Assembly (NCBI GenBank): GCA_023436745.1
Contig: JAEZHZ010000192.1
Location: 1 to 14,149 of the forward strand
DNA: 14,149 bases
Source of the DNA: Pseudomonadota bacterium
Lineage (GTDB): Bacteria; Pseudomonadota; Alphaproteobacteria; Rhizobiales; Devosiaceae
Reading direction: 5' to 3'
Under the pieces are notes generated by a model. It saw only the letters and a program-made list of their open reading frames with translations. It was not told the origin of the DNA and ran no database searches. Positions 1 through 7,982 of this stretch are shown here, one piece after another. Position 1 is the first letter of the stretch. Each line of letters begins with the position of its first letter. The position numbers and the translations under genes were made by a program.

Positions 1-18
1 CCGCGATGCCGCGGCCAG

Positions 19-3000
19 CTATTCGAAGATGACGTCCACCCAGTAGTTCGTCGCGTTGTACGAGGCGGTGGGAAAGCTCGTTGCCCCATAGGCGTAGACG
101 CCGTTACCCCCGGCACCGGAGCTCCCCGGCGCGGTGAGGTTGCCATTGGTCACGGCAGTGCCGAGCCCGTTCTGGGTCGCCGAGTAGTAGCCGCTGCTGT
201 GGTAGGACACCACATAGGTCTGCCCGCCGAGGACGGCGACCGGAGTGGCGAACAATGCCGTCTGCCATCCGCTCGGCGACTCGTTGGCAAATGTGACGCT
301 GCCTTTCAGATTGCCCAATATGTCCCATAGGGTTCCAGTGTGAGTCCCCGTGTTCTGCGGGCCCTTGTAGAAGCGGATGCCCTTTATCACCCCGTCTGTC
401 GCCGGAACGAACTTCATGCCGAGTTCGACCTGCTGAGTGTCGTCGACGGCCAGGGTAGCCGGCACCGCATTGGCCGGGAACAGCGTCTGTCCGGTCGGTA
501 GCACGAACAGGTGTACCGTGCCATTCGCGCTGCCGCCCTGGCCGTCGCTTATCGAGTAAGTAAAGGTGGCCGGGCCCGGCTGGTTGGCTGCCGGAGCGAA
601 GGTCACGGTGTTGGTGCCGCTGTTGAAGCTGACGCTGCCCTGGCTGGGGTTGCTAACCCCGGTGACGCTGAGAGTGCCGCCATTTGGGTCGGTGTCGTTG
701 GCGAGCAGGGCCGCGGCGGGGATGTTGAGTGGGGTGTACACGGTCGTGCTGAAATTGTAGTCGTCGACAGCAGTCGGCGGCTGGTTCCCGCTGACCGCGG
801 TGAAGAGCACGTCCACCCAGTAGTTGGAGGCGCCGTAACTCTGGTTCGGGAAGTTGCTGGTTGCGCCGTAGGCGTAGACGCCGTTGCCGCCGCTGGAACT
901 GCTCGACGGGGCGGTCAACTGGCCTGTCGTTACGGCGTTCGTGAAGTAGCCCTGGTCGGCCGAATAGAAGCCGTTTGAGTGGTATGACACCACATAGGTG
1001 GTGTTGGCGGTAACGCTGGGCGGGTTGGTGAACAGGGCGGTCTGCCAGCCGGAAGCCGTCTCGTTACTGAAGGCGACGCTCGCGATCTCCGAGCCGTCCG
1101 CCCGCCACAGGCGGCCGCTATGGGTGCCGGTGTTCTGCGGCCCCTTGTAGAAGCGGATGCCCGTGATGACCCCGTTGGCGGCGGGCACGAACTTCATGCC
1201 CAGTTCCACCGGATTGCCGTCGTTCACCGTTGCCGTGCCCGGCACCGCAGAGGGCAAGAACAGGGTCGCACCTTGCGGCACGTCGGTGACGCTGATCGAA
1301 ACCGAACCGGTGTCGGTGCCACCGTGCCCGTCGCTGATCGTATAGGTGAAGCTGGCGCCCCCGACATGGGCGTTTGCGGGAGTGAACGTGATGATGCCAG
1401 TGCCGCTGTTGAAGCTGACGCTGCCGTTCACGGCCCCCTGGACCGAAACGACGGTAAGGGGATGCCCGTTGGGATCGCTGTCGTTGGCGAGCAGTTGCGC
1501 GGCGGAGATCTGCAGCGCCACATCCCTGACGGTGACAAAGCCGGTATCGTCCACCGCAATCGGTGGCTCCTGGGTCTGGCTGGCCGGGTGGAAGACCACA
1601 TCCACCCAGTAGCTGGTGGCGTGGAAGCTGCTGGTAGGGAAGGTGGTGGCCGCGTTGATGGCGTAGACGCCGTTGCCGCCGCTGCTGCCGTCCGCCGGGG
1701 CCGTGATGCCGCCGCCGGTCTTGGCCGAATAGAAATAGTACTCCTCGGCGGAGTAGCCGCTGCTGGTGTGGTACGAGACCACATAGGTGGTGTTGGCGGT
1801 CACCGGGATCGGGCTCGGGAACAGCGCCGTCTGCCAGCCGATTGCACTTTCATTGGTGAAGGCCACGGTGGCCTTGTGCGTGCCATTGCCTTCCCAGAGC
1901 GTGCCGGTATGAGGGCCGTTATTGCCTGCGCCCTTGTAGAAGCGCACCCCGGTGATCGTGCCATTTGCCGCCGGGCGGAACTTCATGCCCAGTTCCACCG
2001 AGCTGGTGTCCGCCACATAGGGTACGAGCGGCCTGGCGTACGGCGAGAACAGCGTCTGCCCGCTCGGCCCGGTGACGGTGATGGCAATGCCGGGGCCCGG
2101 CGTCTCGATGTTGCCGCTGTCGTCCACCGCCCGTGAGCGAACGGTGTAGAGTCCGCCAAGCGACGGGGTCCAGGAGAAGGTCCAGTTCCCACGGCCGCCG
2201 GCCTTGTGCCATGTCGAGCCATTGTCGGTCGACACCTCCACGCCCCCGACCTTTCCGCCGACATCGGTCGCCGTACCGGTGATCGTGTAGGCCTGATCGT
2301 GCGGGATCGGCCCCGGCGGCGCGGTGATGGTGGAAACCGGCGGGATGATGTCGGTCGAGGCGGTGGCCGGGATCAGCGCCGGATCCAGGGTCTGCGGCTG
2401 CACCCCCATGTCGGCGAACAGGTTCACCATGGCCTGCTTGACGCGTATGTCGTCCGGCACCTGCTCGGCGTCGTGATTGTCGTCGAGCCCCCCCGACCAG
2501 TAGACGGTGCCTGCACCGAAGACCAGCGCGCCGCTTGGCGCGCGATAAAGCGTCAGGTTGTGCTCGGCGGTGCCCGGCCCCGTGGTGGTGCCGTAGTCGA
2601 GCAGCAGCGCATGCACGTCCACGACCACCTTCGACAGGTGGATGATGCCGGGCGGCCGGAAGCCGTTGTCGAGGTCGGAATCCCACTCATAGCCGAGATA
2701 GCCGGGTGTCAGGGCCGTGGTCTGGTTGATCGGCGTCTGCGCCACGCTGGTGTTGCGCCAGAACCGCATCTGCGCGTGTTCATGGGGCACCTCGATGGTG
2801 TCGAGGCGATAGGAGTCGCAGGTGAACATCGTGCCGATGAGCGCATTCTCCGGTTGCCCCGCTCCGATGGCCGTCGGTCCCGCAAAGCGCGGATCCCGGA
2901 AGGTGCCCGTCCATTGACCGCTCGGATCGATGTCGTCGTGCTCGCGGGTCTCCTTGTAGCAGACCAGCGTGCGGTAGGGCGTGGTCGGTCCGGCGGCGCT

Positions 3001-3873
3001 CTGCTCCCAGCGGGTTCGCCAGTAGACCTCGTTGCCGCTGAGAAAGGCGAGGTTCACCCCGGCATCGCGCGCCGCTTCGACGTTGCTGCGCTGCTGGCCC
3101 GACCAGTACTCGTCATGCCCGACCGACAGGAACACCCTGCGGCTGGTCAGCAGGTTGGCATTGCGGTCGGTGTCGACGCCCGAGATGTAGGTCACGTCGT
3201 AGCCATTGCGCTCGAGCCAGCGGATCGTGGGGTACTCGACACTGAAGATCCAGTCCTGGGGGCCCGCATAATAGCCACCCCAGCGGGTCACGATCGGCCG
3301 GTTGTAACTGACCTTGTATGCCCGCCCAAAGCCGCCCGTTCCCTGTCCCGGTCCGTCGCCGCCGTAGAGGCTGACTCCGCCCCAGACGTTGTAGGCCTGC
3401 CAGGTGGTGTCACTGGTCTGAAAGACGATGTCGCTCGGGTTGCTGTCCTCGCGCACGATGAAGGCGATGTGGTTCTGCCCGAAGGTGGAATCCTGCCGCA
3501 CCAGCTTGGCGAGATAGATGCCGGACACCGCAGTCTGGGGGATCGGCCACGATGCCGAAACTGACCAGTTGCCGGCGTCGACCAGCCCTGTCGAGCTGTC
3601 GCGGTAGTATTGCGGCTGCACCTGCGGCTCCGCCCGCTGCACCTGCACGGTGTCCACCAGGCGTGCGCCAGCGCCGCCGTAATAGCCGAGCCGGTAGATG
3701 TCGATCCGGTAGTTCGTGCTGCTGGTGTTGATCTTGAAGTCGATCGTCTCGCCGGCATTGCGGCTGATCTCGGTCGCGAACCCCTCGATGGTCCAGTTCG
3801 TCGCAAAGCTGATGTCCCATTGGCTCTGGGGATTGCCGGCAAGCTGGTTTTCGGCCACGACGCGGTTGACCAT
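19..3873 (-). CDS. Large multidomain DMFase-like protein with three DUF4082 and two cadherin-like modules
   Basis: The 1284-residue product starts with a region (about 25-490) resembling the large (beta) subunit of N,N-dimethylformamidase, a family known for a two-Tyr-one-carboxylate iron site. The motifs GHDEYW (252-257) and GNEVYWR (280-286) supply Tyr and Glu candidates for such a site; this assignment is inference. An Ig-like module follows (about 508-600), then DUF4082 (606-762), a cadherin-like/VCBS-type repeat (770-864), DUF4082 (870-1025), a second cadherin-like repeat (1031-1126) and a third DUF4082 (1128-1283). The cadherin-like modules carry the usual AVDD, LLANDxDPNG and FTYxISDG signatures. 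These modules normally lie outside the cell, but the N-terminus is not hydrophobic. An in-frame TGA lies three codons upstream, so ATG 3871-3873 is the only usable start; GAGG precedes it. No small DMFase subunit is nearby. Family recognition is firm; catalytic activity and substrate are unknown. Confidence 0.85.
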   Translation of the reverse strand: MVNRVVAENQLAGNPQSQWDISFATNWTIEGFATEISRNAGETIDFKINTSSTNYRIDIYRLGYYGGAGARLVDTVQVQRAEPQVQPQYYRDSSTGLVDAGNWSVSASWPIPQTAVSGIYLAKLVRQDSTFGQNHIAFIVREDSNPSDIVFQTSDTTWQAYNVWGGVSLYGGDGPGQGTGGFGRAYKVSYNRPIVTRWGGYYAGPQDWIFSVEYPTIRWLERNGYDVTYISGVDTDRNANLLTSRRVFLSVGHDEYWSGQQRSNVEAARDAGVNLAFLSGNEVYWRTRWEQSAAGPTTPYRTLVCYKETREHDDIDPSGQWTGTFRDPRFAGPTAIGAGQPENALIGTMFTCDSYRLDTIEVPHEHAQMRFWRNTSVAQTPINQTTALTPGYLGYEWDSDLDNGFRPPGIIHLSKVVVDVHALLLDYGTTTGPGTAEHNLTLYRAPSGALVFGAGTVYWSGGLDDNHDAEQVPDDIRVKQAMVNLFADMGVQPQTLDPALIPATASTDIIPPVSTITAPPGPIPHDQAYTITGTATDVGGKVGGVEVSTDNGSTWHKAGGRGNWTFSWTPSLGGLYTVRSRAVDDSGNIETPGPGIAITVTGPSGQTLFSPYARPLVPYVADTSSVELGMKFRPAANGTITGVRFYKGAGNNGPHTGTLWEGNGTHKATVAFTNESAIGWQTALFPSPIPVTANTTYVVSYHTSSGYSAEEYYFYSAKTGGGITAPADGSSGGNGVYAINAATTFPTSSFHATSYWVDVVFHPASQTQEPPIAVDDTGFVTVRDVALQISAAQLLANDSDPNGHPLTVVSVQGAVNGSVSFNSGTGIITFTPANAHVGGASFTYTISDGHGGTDTGSVSISVTDVPQGATLFLPSAVPGTATVNDGNPVELGMKFVPAANGVITGIRFYKGPQNTGTHSGRLWRADGSEIASVAFSNETASGWQTALFTNPPSVTANTTYVVSYHSNGFYSADQGYFTNAVTTGQLTAPSSSSSGGNGVYAYGATSNFPNQSYGASNYWVDVLFTAVSGNQPPTAVDDYNFSTTVYTPLNIPAAALLANDTDPNGGTLSVTGVSNPSQGSVSFNSGTNTVTFAPAANQPGPATFTYSISDGQGGSANGTVHLFVLPTGQTLFPANAVPATLAVDDTQQVELGMKFVPATDGVIKGIRFYKGPQNTGTHTGTLWDILGNLKGSVTFANESPSGWQTALFATPVAVLGGQTYVVSYHSSGYYSATQNGLGTAVTNGNLTAPGSSGAGGNGVYAYGATSFPTASYNATNYWVDVIFE
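25..492 (-). repeat. DUF4082 module copy 3 (residues about 1128-1283)
   Basis: This C-terminal module ends the protein: the last residues VDVIFE correspond to the end of the module itself, so no sorting or secretion tail follows it. It shares long identical stretches with copy 2. Confidence 0.8.
799..1266 (-). repeat. DUF4082 module copy 2 (residues about 870-1025)
   Basis: This copy is closest to copy 3: both contain the segment GIRFYKGPQNTGTH. At DNA level positions 1131-1162 match 351-382 with one visible mismatch. It is flanked on both sides by cadherin-like modules. Confidence 0.8.
1588..2058 (-). repeat. DUF4082 module copy 1 (residues about 606-762)
   Basis: This is the most diverged of three related ~155-residue modules in the large protein. 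It begins with QTLF, contains VELGMKF, GVRFYKG, GWQTALF, TTYVVSYH and ends with SYWVDVVF. Its central part (EEYYFYS) differs from copies 2 and 3. Confidence 0.8.
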
Positions 3874-3921
3874 TGATCCTCACTCAGGCGCTGGATGCGA
3901 CAGTGACATGTGCGAGGAAAC

Positions 3922-3944
3922 GGGGTCGCGAGACGGCGAGCCCC
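3922..3944. other. Hairpin in the leader of the large DMFase-like gene
   Basis: GGGGTCGC (3922-3929) pairs with GCGAGCCCC (3936-3944) around a six-base loop, leaving one bulged base. It lies about 50-70 bases upstream of the ATG and 135 bases past the end of the LysR gene. No T-tract follows on either strand, so it is not a classic terminator. It may be a chance GC-rich fold. Confidence 0.3.
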
Positions 3945-4078
3945 TGGCCGGCACATGACGGCTCAACGCTAGCCGCAGCGCGCGCGGGGCGAAGTAGATC
4001 ATGCGAGCTAAACTGCTGCCCCATAAGCGAAGTCGGGGAGCATCTGTGCTGCAGCCGTGCCAGCGAACTCGCCGGGGC

Positions 4079-5014
4079 CTAGGTTGTGCCGGCGGCCCTG
4101 ACCTCCTCGAGGCATTGAGCCACCACCCTTTGGGTCAGGTCGGCAACGACGCGGACCACGCGGGGGAGGGGGCGGCTGCTGTCGATCGCAAGGCTGATCG
4201 TCTGCGGTTCCGCTCCCTCGTCGCGCACCGGCACGAACACCAGCTCGCGCGCCAGAAGCTCCGGCGCCGCATCGAGTTCGGAGGTGAAGGCGGCATACTC
4301 GCCGCTTCTCGCGAGCAGCTTGACCAGCTGCAGCGAGTTGGTCTCGACGCGCTTGCGCCCCTCGGAGAACAGCCAGCTATACCGAGAGTCGAGATACCGG
4401 CGGATCTGCAGGGCCTTGCTCTGCAGCGCCACCGGATGGCTCACCGCCTCCTGAAGGCTGGTGGTCTTGCTGGCCGCCAGTGGGTGGGTTGGTGATACCA
4501 CGCATCCGAGCGGGAGTTCAGTCTGCCACAGTGTGTGGATTTCCCGGCGGGGCGACAGGTTGAAGGCGATGATCAGGTCCGATGCCTGGTTGAGGAGGCT
4601 AGCCACTGCATCATCCGTGCTGACCACTTCGATGTTGAGGGAAATCTGGGGGTGGCTTGCGGCGAGGTCCCGAACCAGCGTCGGCAGGAAGCTGTTGACG
4701 TGACTGTCCATGGCCGCGAGCCGCACATGGCCCTGGCTGATCCCCTGCAGCTCCTTGATCTCCGTCGCAAGCCGGCGCTCGTCCGATTTCCATTTGCGGG
4801 TGAGGGTCACGATGGCGTCGCCGGACGCTGTCAGCCGCATGCCCCGGGCCTGTCGTTCGAACAGTTCCACCCCCAGCTCCTGCTCCATCAGCAGAATCTG
4901 CCGGTTTATCGCCGAGGCGGCCACGTTCAATTCCTTGGCAGCCCGCTGGATCGAGCCTGAACGTGCCACCTGGTCGATGTACCGCAGGTTTGCCGGAACC
5001 AGATAGCCACGCAT
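4079..5014 (-). CDS. LysR-type transcriptional regulator
   Basis: The product is a 311-residue LysR-family DNA-binding regulator, the usual family length. The winged helix-turn-helix lies at about residues 8-67, with SGSIQRAAKELNVAASAINR as the recognition region and ELFERQARGMRLTASG as the wing. An effector-binding type 2 periplasmic-fold domain spans about 90-305. The frame is open to an ATG at 5071, but I chose ATG 5012-5014 because it has a GGTGAG ribosome site just upstream, gives the standard LysR N-terminus and does not overlap the divergent permease. The gene lies head to head with the ABC transporter operon, the classic LysR arrangement. It probably senses the transported compound or a derivative and controls that operon as well as itself; the ligand is unknown. 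Confidence 0.9.
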   Translation of the reverse strand: MRGYLVPANLRYIDQVARSGSIQRAAKELNVAASAINRQILLMEQELGVELFERQARGMRLTASGDAIVTLTRKWKSDERRLATEIKELQGISQGHVRLAAMDSHVNSFLPTLVRDLAASHPQISLNIEVVSTDDAVASLLNQASDLIIAFNLSPRREIHTLWQTELPLGCVVSPTHPLAASKTTSLQEAVSHPVALQSKALQIRRYLDSRYSWLFSEGRKRVETNSLQLVKLLARSGEYAAFTSELDAAPELLARELVFVPVRDEGAEPQTISLAIDSSRPLPRVVRVVADLTQRVVAQCLEEVRAAGTT

Positions 5015-5017
5015 GCT

Positions 5018-5023
5018 CTCACC
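5018..5023 (-). promoter_or_regulatory. Ribosome binding site of the LysR gene
   Basis: The minus strand reads GGTGAG three bases before ATG 5014. GGTGA is the downstream part of the anti-16S consensus, so the short spacing is acceptable. It supports the 5014 start over the ATG at 5071. Confidence 0.5.
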
Positions 5024-5045
5024 ATACTGATTTTTCGAACGGATG

Positions 5046-5072
5046 ATTGCTGAAACTGTGCTGGACGGCAAT
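5046..5072. promoter_or_regulatory. Possible LysR operator in the divergent promoter region
   Basis: ATTGC (5046-5050) and GCAAT (5068-5072) form a perfect five-base inverted repeat with a 17-base gap between the divergent LysR and permease genes. It overlaps the -35 element proposed for the operon, a place where LysR proteins often bind. The half sites are short and the classic T-N11-A spacing is not clear, so this is tentative. Confidence 0.25.
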
Positions 5073-5090
5073 TGTCGGCGTGCAGATTAT
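5062..5090 (+). promoter_or_regulatory. Candidate sigma-70-type promoter of the ABC transporter operon
   Basis: TGGACG (5062-5067) and GATTAT (5085-5090) each match four of six consensus bases and are spaced by 17. Transcription would start near 5097, about 36 bases before the chosen ATG of the first permease. A weak promoter next to a possible LysR site fits an activator-dependent operon. Confidence 0.25.
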
Positions 5091-5119
5091 GACGCTCGAA
5101 ACGCGGTTCCCGCGGATAT

Positions 5120-5123
5120 GGAG
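5120..5123 (+). promoter_or_regulatory. Ribosome binding site of the first permease gene
   Basis: GGAG lies nine bases before ATG 5133. It is the best ribosome site among the three in-frame ATGs (5043, 5118, 5133) and decides the start. Confidence 0.5.
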
Positions 5124-5132
5124 CGCTCTGCG

Positions 5133-6056
5133 ATGAGTGTCGTCACGGCAACCGGTCTTCCCAGGCCAGAGTGGTTGACCCTCAGGCCCCAGACGGGGAA
5201 CACAGTCTCCGGATTTGCACTCGTTCTGCCGGCGGTCGTCTTTCTCGGTGTCTTCTTCGTCTGGCCGGTCCTGCAGATGATCGTCCTCAGCGTTTCGCAG
5301 CAACGCGTCGAGGGTGCGGTGGTCGTCGGGTTCACGATCGACAACTATCTGCGTCTCTTTTCCAACGATCTCTACTTCCGCGTGCTCCTGCGCACACTCC
5401 GGCTCGCAGCGGCGGCAAGTGTGATCGGCGCCGTGCTGGCCTATCCACTGGCCATCGCCATCGCACGGGGCGGCCCGGGGCTGGCAAGGCTCGTCACCAT
5501 CACCCTCATTGCGCCGCTGCTGGTCAATGTCGTGGTGCGGTCATTCGGATGGTCCGCCATTCTGAACAACTCCGGAGCCCTGGCTTACCTGCTCAGGGTC
5601 GCTGGGCTCTCATCCACGCCGCCAGCAGTTCTCTACACGGAATGGGCGGTGCTGATTGCGTGCGTGCACATCTATCTTCCGTTCGTCGTGATGCCGATCG
5701 CGACGGCCATCTCGCGCATCGACCTCGCTGTCGAGGAAGCGGCGCGCGTGGCTGGCGCCTCGAGATTCGCGACGTTCCGGCGCATCACCTTTCCTCTCAG
5801 CCTGCCCGGCCTTGCGGTCGGAGCCTCCCTCATGTTCTCGCTGACCGCCGCAGCCTACGTGATGCCGCAGATCCTGGGCGGCAACTTCTCGCCCCTTCTC
5901 GGCACCTTGATCGAGCAGCAGGTTCTGACACTCAGCGACTGGCCCTTCGGTGCCGCCATAGCGACCTTGCTGATCGCCGTGGTCCTGACGGTCAACCTGC
6001 TCTTCATCGGCTTGCTGAGCCGCAGGTTCTCGCGCTGGGCAGGCGGCAGCCGATGA
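5133..6056 (+). CDS. ABC transporter permease, PotB-like (polyamine/opine-type importer)
   Basis: This 307-residue inner-membrane protein is the first of two permease subunits of the importer. It has about six hydrophobic helices, the first at the LVLPAVVFLGVFFVWPVLQM stretch. The cytoplasmic EAA loop that docks to the ATPase is clear: EEAARVAGAS at residues 201-210, followed by the usual FRRITFPLSLPG. Two earlier in-frame ATGs exist (5043 and 5118); 5133 was chosen for its ribosome site and because 5043 would run into the LysR leader. The stop overlaps the start of the second permease as ATGA, indicating translational coupling. The subfamily (COG1176-like) transports polyamines, opines or other small cationic or organic compounds; substrate cannot be read from the permease. 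Confidence 0.9.
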   Translation: MSVVTATGLPRPEWLTLRPQTGNTVSGFALVLPAVVFLGVFFVWPVLQMIVLSVSQQRVEGAVVVGFTIDNYLRLFSNDLYFRVLLRTLRLAAAASVIGAVLAYPLAIAIARGGPGLARLVTITLIAPLLVNVVVRSFGWSAILNNSGALAYLLRVAGLSSTPPAVLYTEWAVLIACVHIYLPFVVMPIATAISRIDLAVEEAARVAGASRFATFRRITFPLSLPGLAVGASLMFSLTAAAYVMPQILGGNFSPLLGTLIEQQVLTLSDWPFGAAIATLLIAVVLTVNLLFIGLLSRRFSRWAGGSR

Positions 6057-6850
6057 GCAACTCCAGTATCAGCCTCCCGATCCGCATACTCGTCCTGCTG
6101 CTCCTCCTGATCATCGTTGCGCCGCTGGCGGTGCCGATGATGATGGCGGTGTCCGACACCCCTTTCCTCAGCTTCCCGCCGCAGGGCTTCACCCTCCGCT
6201 GGTTCGAACGCGTGCTCCTCAACAGGGAGGTCCAGGGTTCGTTCCTGTTCTCGCTGCAACTGGCTGGCTGGGCGACGATCGCCGCATTGCTGCTCGGTGT
6301 CCCGGCCGCGGCCGCGCTGGTGCGCCACGAGTTCCCTGGCCGCTCCGGGATCATCGCCCTGATGCTGTCGCCCGTGATCGTGCCGCTCATCGTCACCGGC
6401 GTCGCCCTGCTGCAACTGTTCAGCAGCCTTGGCTGGGCCGATACGATGACACAGCTGGTGATCGGTCACACGGTGGTGTGCCTGCCCTATGTGGTCCGCT
6501 CCGTCACCGCCAGCCTGGTACTGGTCAACCGCGACCTGGAGGACGCTGCCGCAGTCCTGGGTGCTCCGCCTCACAGGGTGCTGACGCGCATCGTGTGGCC
6601 GCAGGTGCGTCCCGGAATCCTAGCAGGCGCTGTCTTTTCCTTCGTCGTGTCCTTCGACGACTATCCGATCTCCATGTGGCTCGCCGACGGCCGGCACTTC
6701 CCGATCCCGCTCTACCTGCATGGATTGCTCGAACGCTCCATAGATCCCTCGATCGCCGCCATCTCCACCCTGGTCATCCTGTTCGCCCTCCTGCTCGTGG
6801 TGCTCATCGAGAAGGTCTTCGGCATCAGCGTGGCCCGGCTGGCCACCTGA
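6053..6850 (+). CDS. ABC transporter permease, PotC-like
   Basis: This 265-residue protein is the partner permease. It begins with a strong first helix (residues about 9-33) and has a PotC-type EAA loop, EDAAAVLGA at 163-171, followed by RIVWPQVRPG. The segment SFDDYPIS (200-207) is a typical PotC-family signature. The ATG overlaps the stop of the first permease by four bases. The same frame is open far upstream inside the first permease gene, but the protein sequence there is not permease-like, so 6053 is the start. Confidence 0.9.
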   Translation: MSNSSISLPIRILVLLLLLIIVAPLAVPMMMAVSDTPFLSFPPQGFTLRWFERVLLNREVQGSFLFSLQLAGWATIAALLLGVPAAAALVRHEFPGRSGIIALMLSPVIVPLIVTGVALLQLFSSLGWADTMTQLVIGHTVVCLPYVVRSVTASLVLVNRDLEDAAAVLGAPPHRVLTRIVWPQVRPGILAGAVFSFVVSFDDYPISMWLADGRHFPIPLYLHGLLERSIDPSIAAISTLVILFALLLVVLIEKVFGISVARLAT

Positions 6851-6879
6851 CAATCTCACACTCCACAGGAAGCTCTCAA

Positions 6880-7953
6880 ATGACACAGATCAGTCGCAGA
6901 ACCTTCGGCAAGATGGCCCTCGCCGCCACCGGCGTCCTGGCGGCCCCCGCCATTCTCACGCGTAATGCGTGGGCGCAGGGCAAGGAAATCCAGGTCGGCA
7001 TCTGGGGCGGTGCGCAGGGTGAGTACGTTCGCAGTTCCATCGTGCCGCAGTTCGAGCAGGACTTCGGCTGCACCGTCATCACGGAGGAGGGCTTCACCCT
7101 CGCCAATCTGGAAAAGATGCGCGCAACGCGCACCAATCCGCAGTTCTCGGTGATGTTCATCGATGACGTGGCCATCCCGATCGCGCGGGACGAGGGCCTG
7201 ATCGCCGAACTGCCGCTGGACCAGATGCCTGCTTCCGAGAAACTCTTCGAGCGGTTCAACTTCGGCGGCTATGGCACCGGACTTGCGATCTCGGTGGCGA
7301 GCCTGTTTCACAACACCACCGTCACGCCTCCGGAAAGCTACGGCGATCTGTGGGACCCGAAATGGGCCGGCAAGATCAAGCTGGTGAGTCCCAAGAATAC
7401 GCCCTCGGTGTTCTTCCTGATCGTTGCTGCCGCGCTCAAGACCGGCAAACCCTTCGCCGAGGCCCAGTACGAGATCGGCAATGCCTTCGACAAGGTGGCG
7501 GAGCTCAAGCCCAACATCCTCAACATCTTCGACAACGGGCCCGTGGCCGCGGGCGAGATTGCCCAGGGTCAGGCCGACATCGGCTTCCTGGAACTGTCGA
7601 AGTACATCTATCCCTACACCGCCCAGGGGGCACCGGTGACCATGAGCTTCCCCAGGGAGGGCAGCTTTGCCGGCAACAATTCACAGGTTCTGGTCAAGGG
7701 CGGCCCCAATCAGGATCTCGCCGTTGCCTTCATGAACCGCATGCTCGAGTCCGATGTGCAGAAGGCATTCTCGGAGTTCGCCCTGACGGCCCCGCCCGTC
7801 GGCGGCATCGAGTTCTCCGAGGAAGCGAGCAAGTACATGGTGTATCCCGACACAGCGATGGACCGTGCCGGCCTGTTCACCCCGGATTGGGAATTCGTGA
7901 ACGCAAACCGTTCCGCCTGGGCCGAAGAGCTGAACGGCATCTTCTCGGTTTGA
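6880..7953 (+). CDS. ABC transporter substrate-binding protein with Tat signal, PotD-like
   Basis: The 357-residue product is the periplasmic ligand-binding subunit. The N-terminus carries a twin-arginine export signal, SRRTFGK at residues 5-11, a hydrophobic stretch and a likely cleavage after AWA (32). The mature protein belongs to the PotD/spermidine-putrescine-type binding protein fold; the hinge-region phrase LWDPKWAGKIKL is characteristic of it. Start ATG 6880 is preceded by CAGGAAG at good spacing, 29 bases after the second permease. Tat export means the protein folds in the cytoplasm before transport. The ligand is not known; the downstream uraD-family and decarboxylase/racemase-like genes make a ureide or dicarboxylate-type compound more likely than a polyamine, but this is inference. 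Confidence 0.9.
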   Translation: MTQISRRTFGKMALAATGVLAAPAILTRNAWAQGKEIQVGIWGGAQGEYVRSSIVPQFEQDFGCTVITEEGFTLANLEKMRATRTNPQFSVMFIDDVAIPIARDEGLIAELPLDQMPASEKLFERFNFGGYGTGLAISVASLFHNTTVTPPESYGDLWDPKWAGKIKLVSPKNTPSVFFLIVAAALKTGKPFAEAQYEIGNAFDKVAELKPNILNIFDNGPVAAGEIAQGQADIGFLELSKYIYPYTAQGAPVTMSFPREGSFAGNNSQVLVKGGPNQDLAVAFMNRMLESDVQKAFSEFALTAPPVGGIEFSEEASKYMVYPDTAMDRAGLFTPDWEFVNANRSAWAEELNGIFSV

Positions 7954-7982
7954 CCGTGTTCGATCGCCCCGGAGACCACGCC

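Noticed and set aside
2206..3564. Long open frame on the plus strand opposite the large DMFase-like gene
   Set aside because: Its translation is rich in Arg, Gly, Val and His without any family signature, as expected for the mirror of a GC-rich gene; the opposite strand has a clear multidomain protein.
3959..3975. Inverted repeat CGGCT-N7-AGCCG upstream of the large gene as an operator
   Set aside because: The arms are only five bases in very GC-rich DNA with no supporting promoter; it is likely chance.
5015..5071. Longer N-terminus of the LysR regulator from ATG 5071
   Set aside because: The extra 19 residues are not LysR-like, would overlap the divergent promoter, and a better ribosome site precedes ATG 5014.
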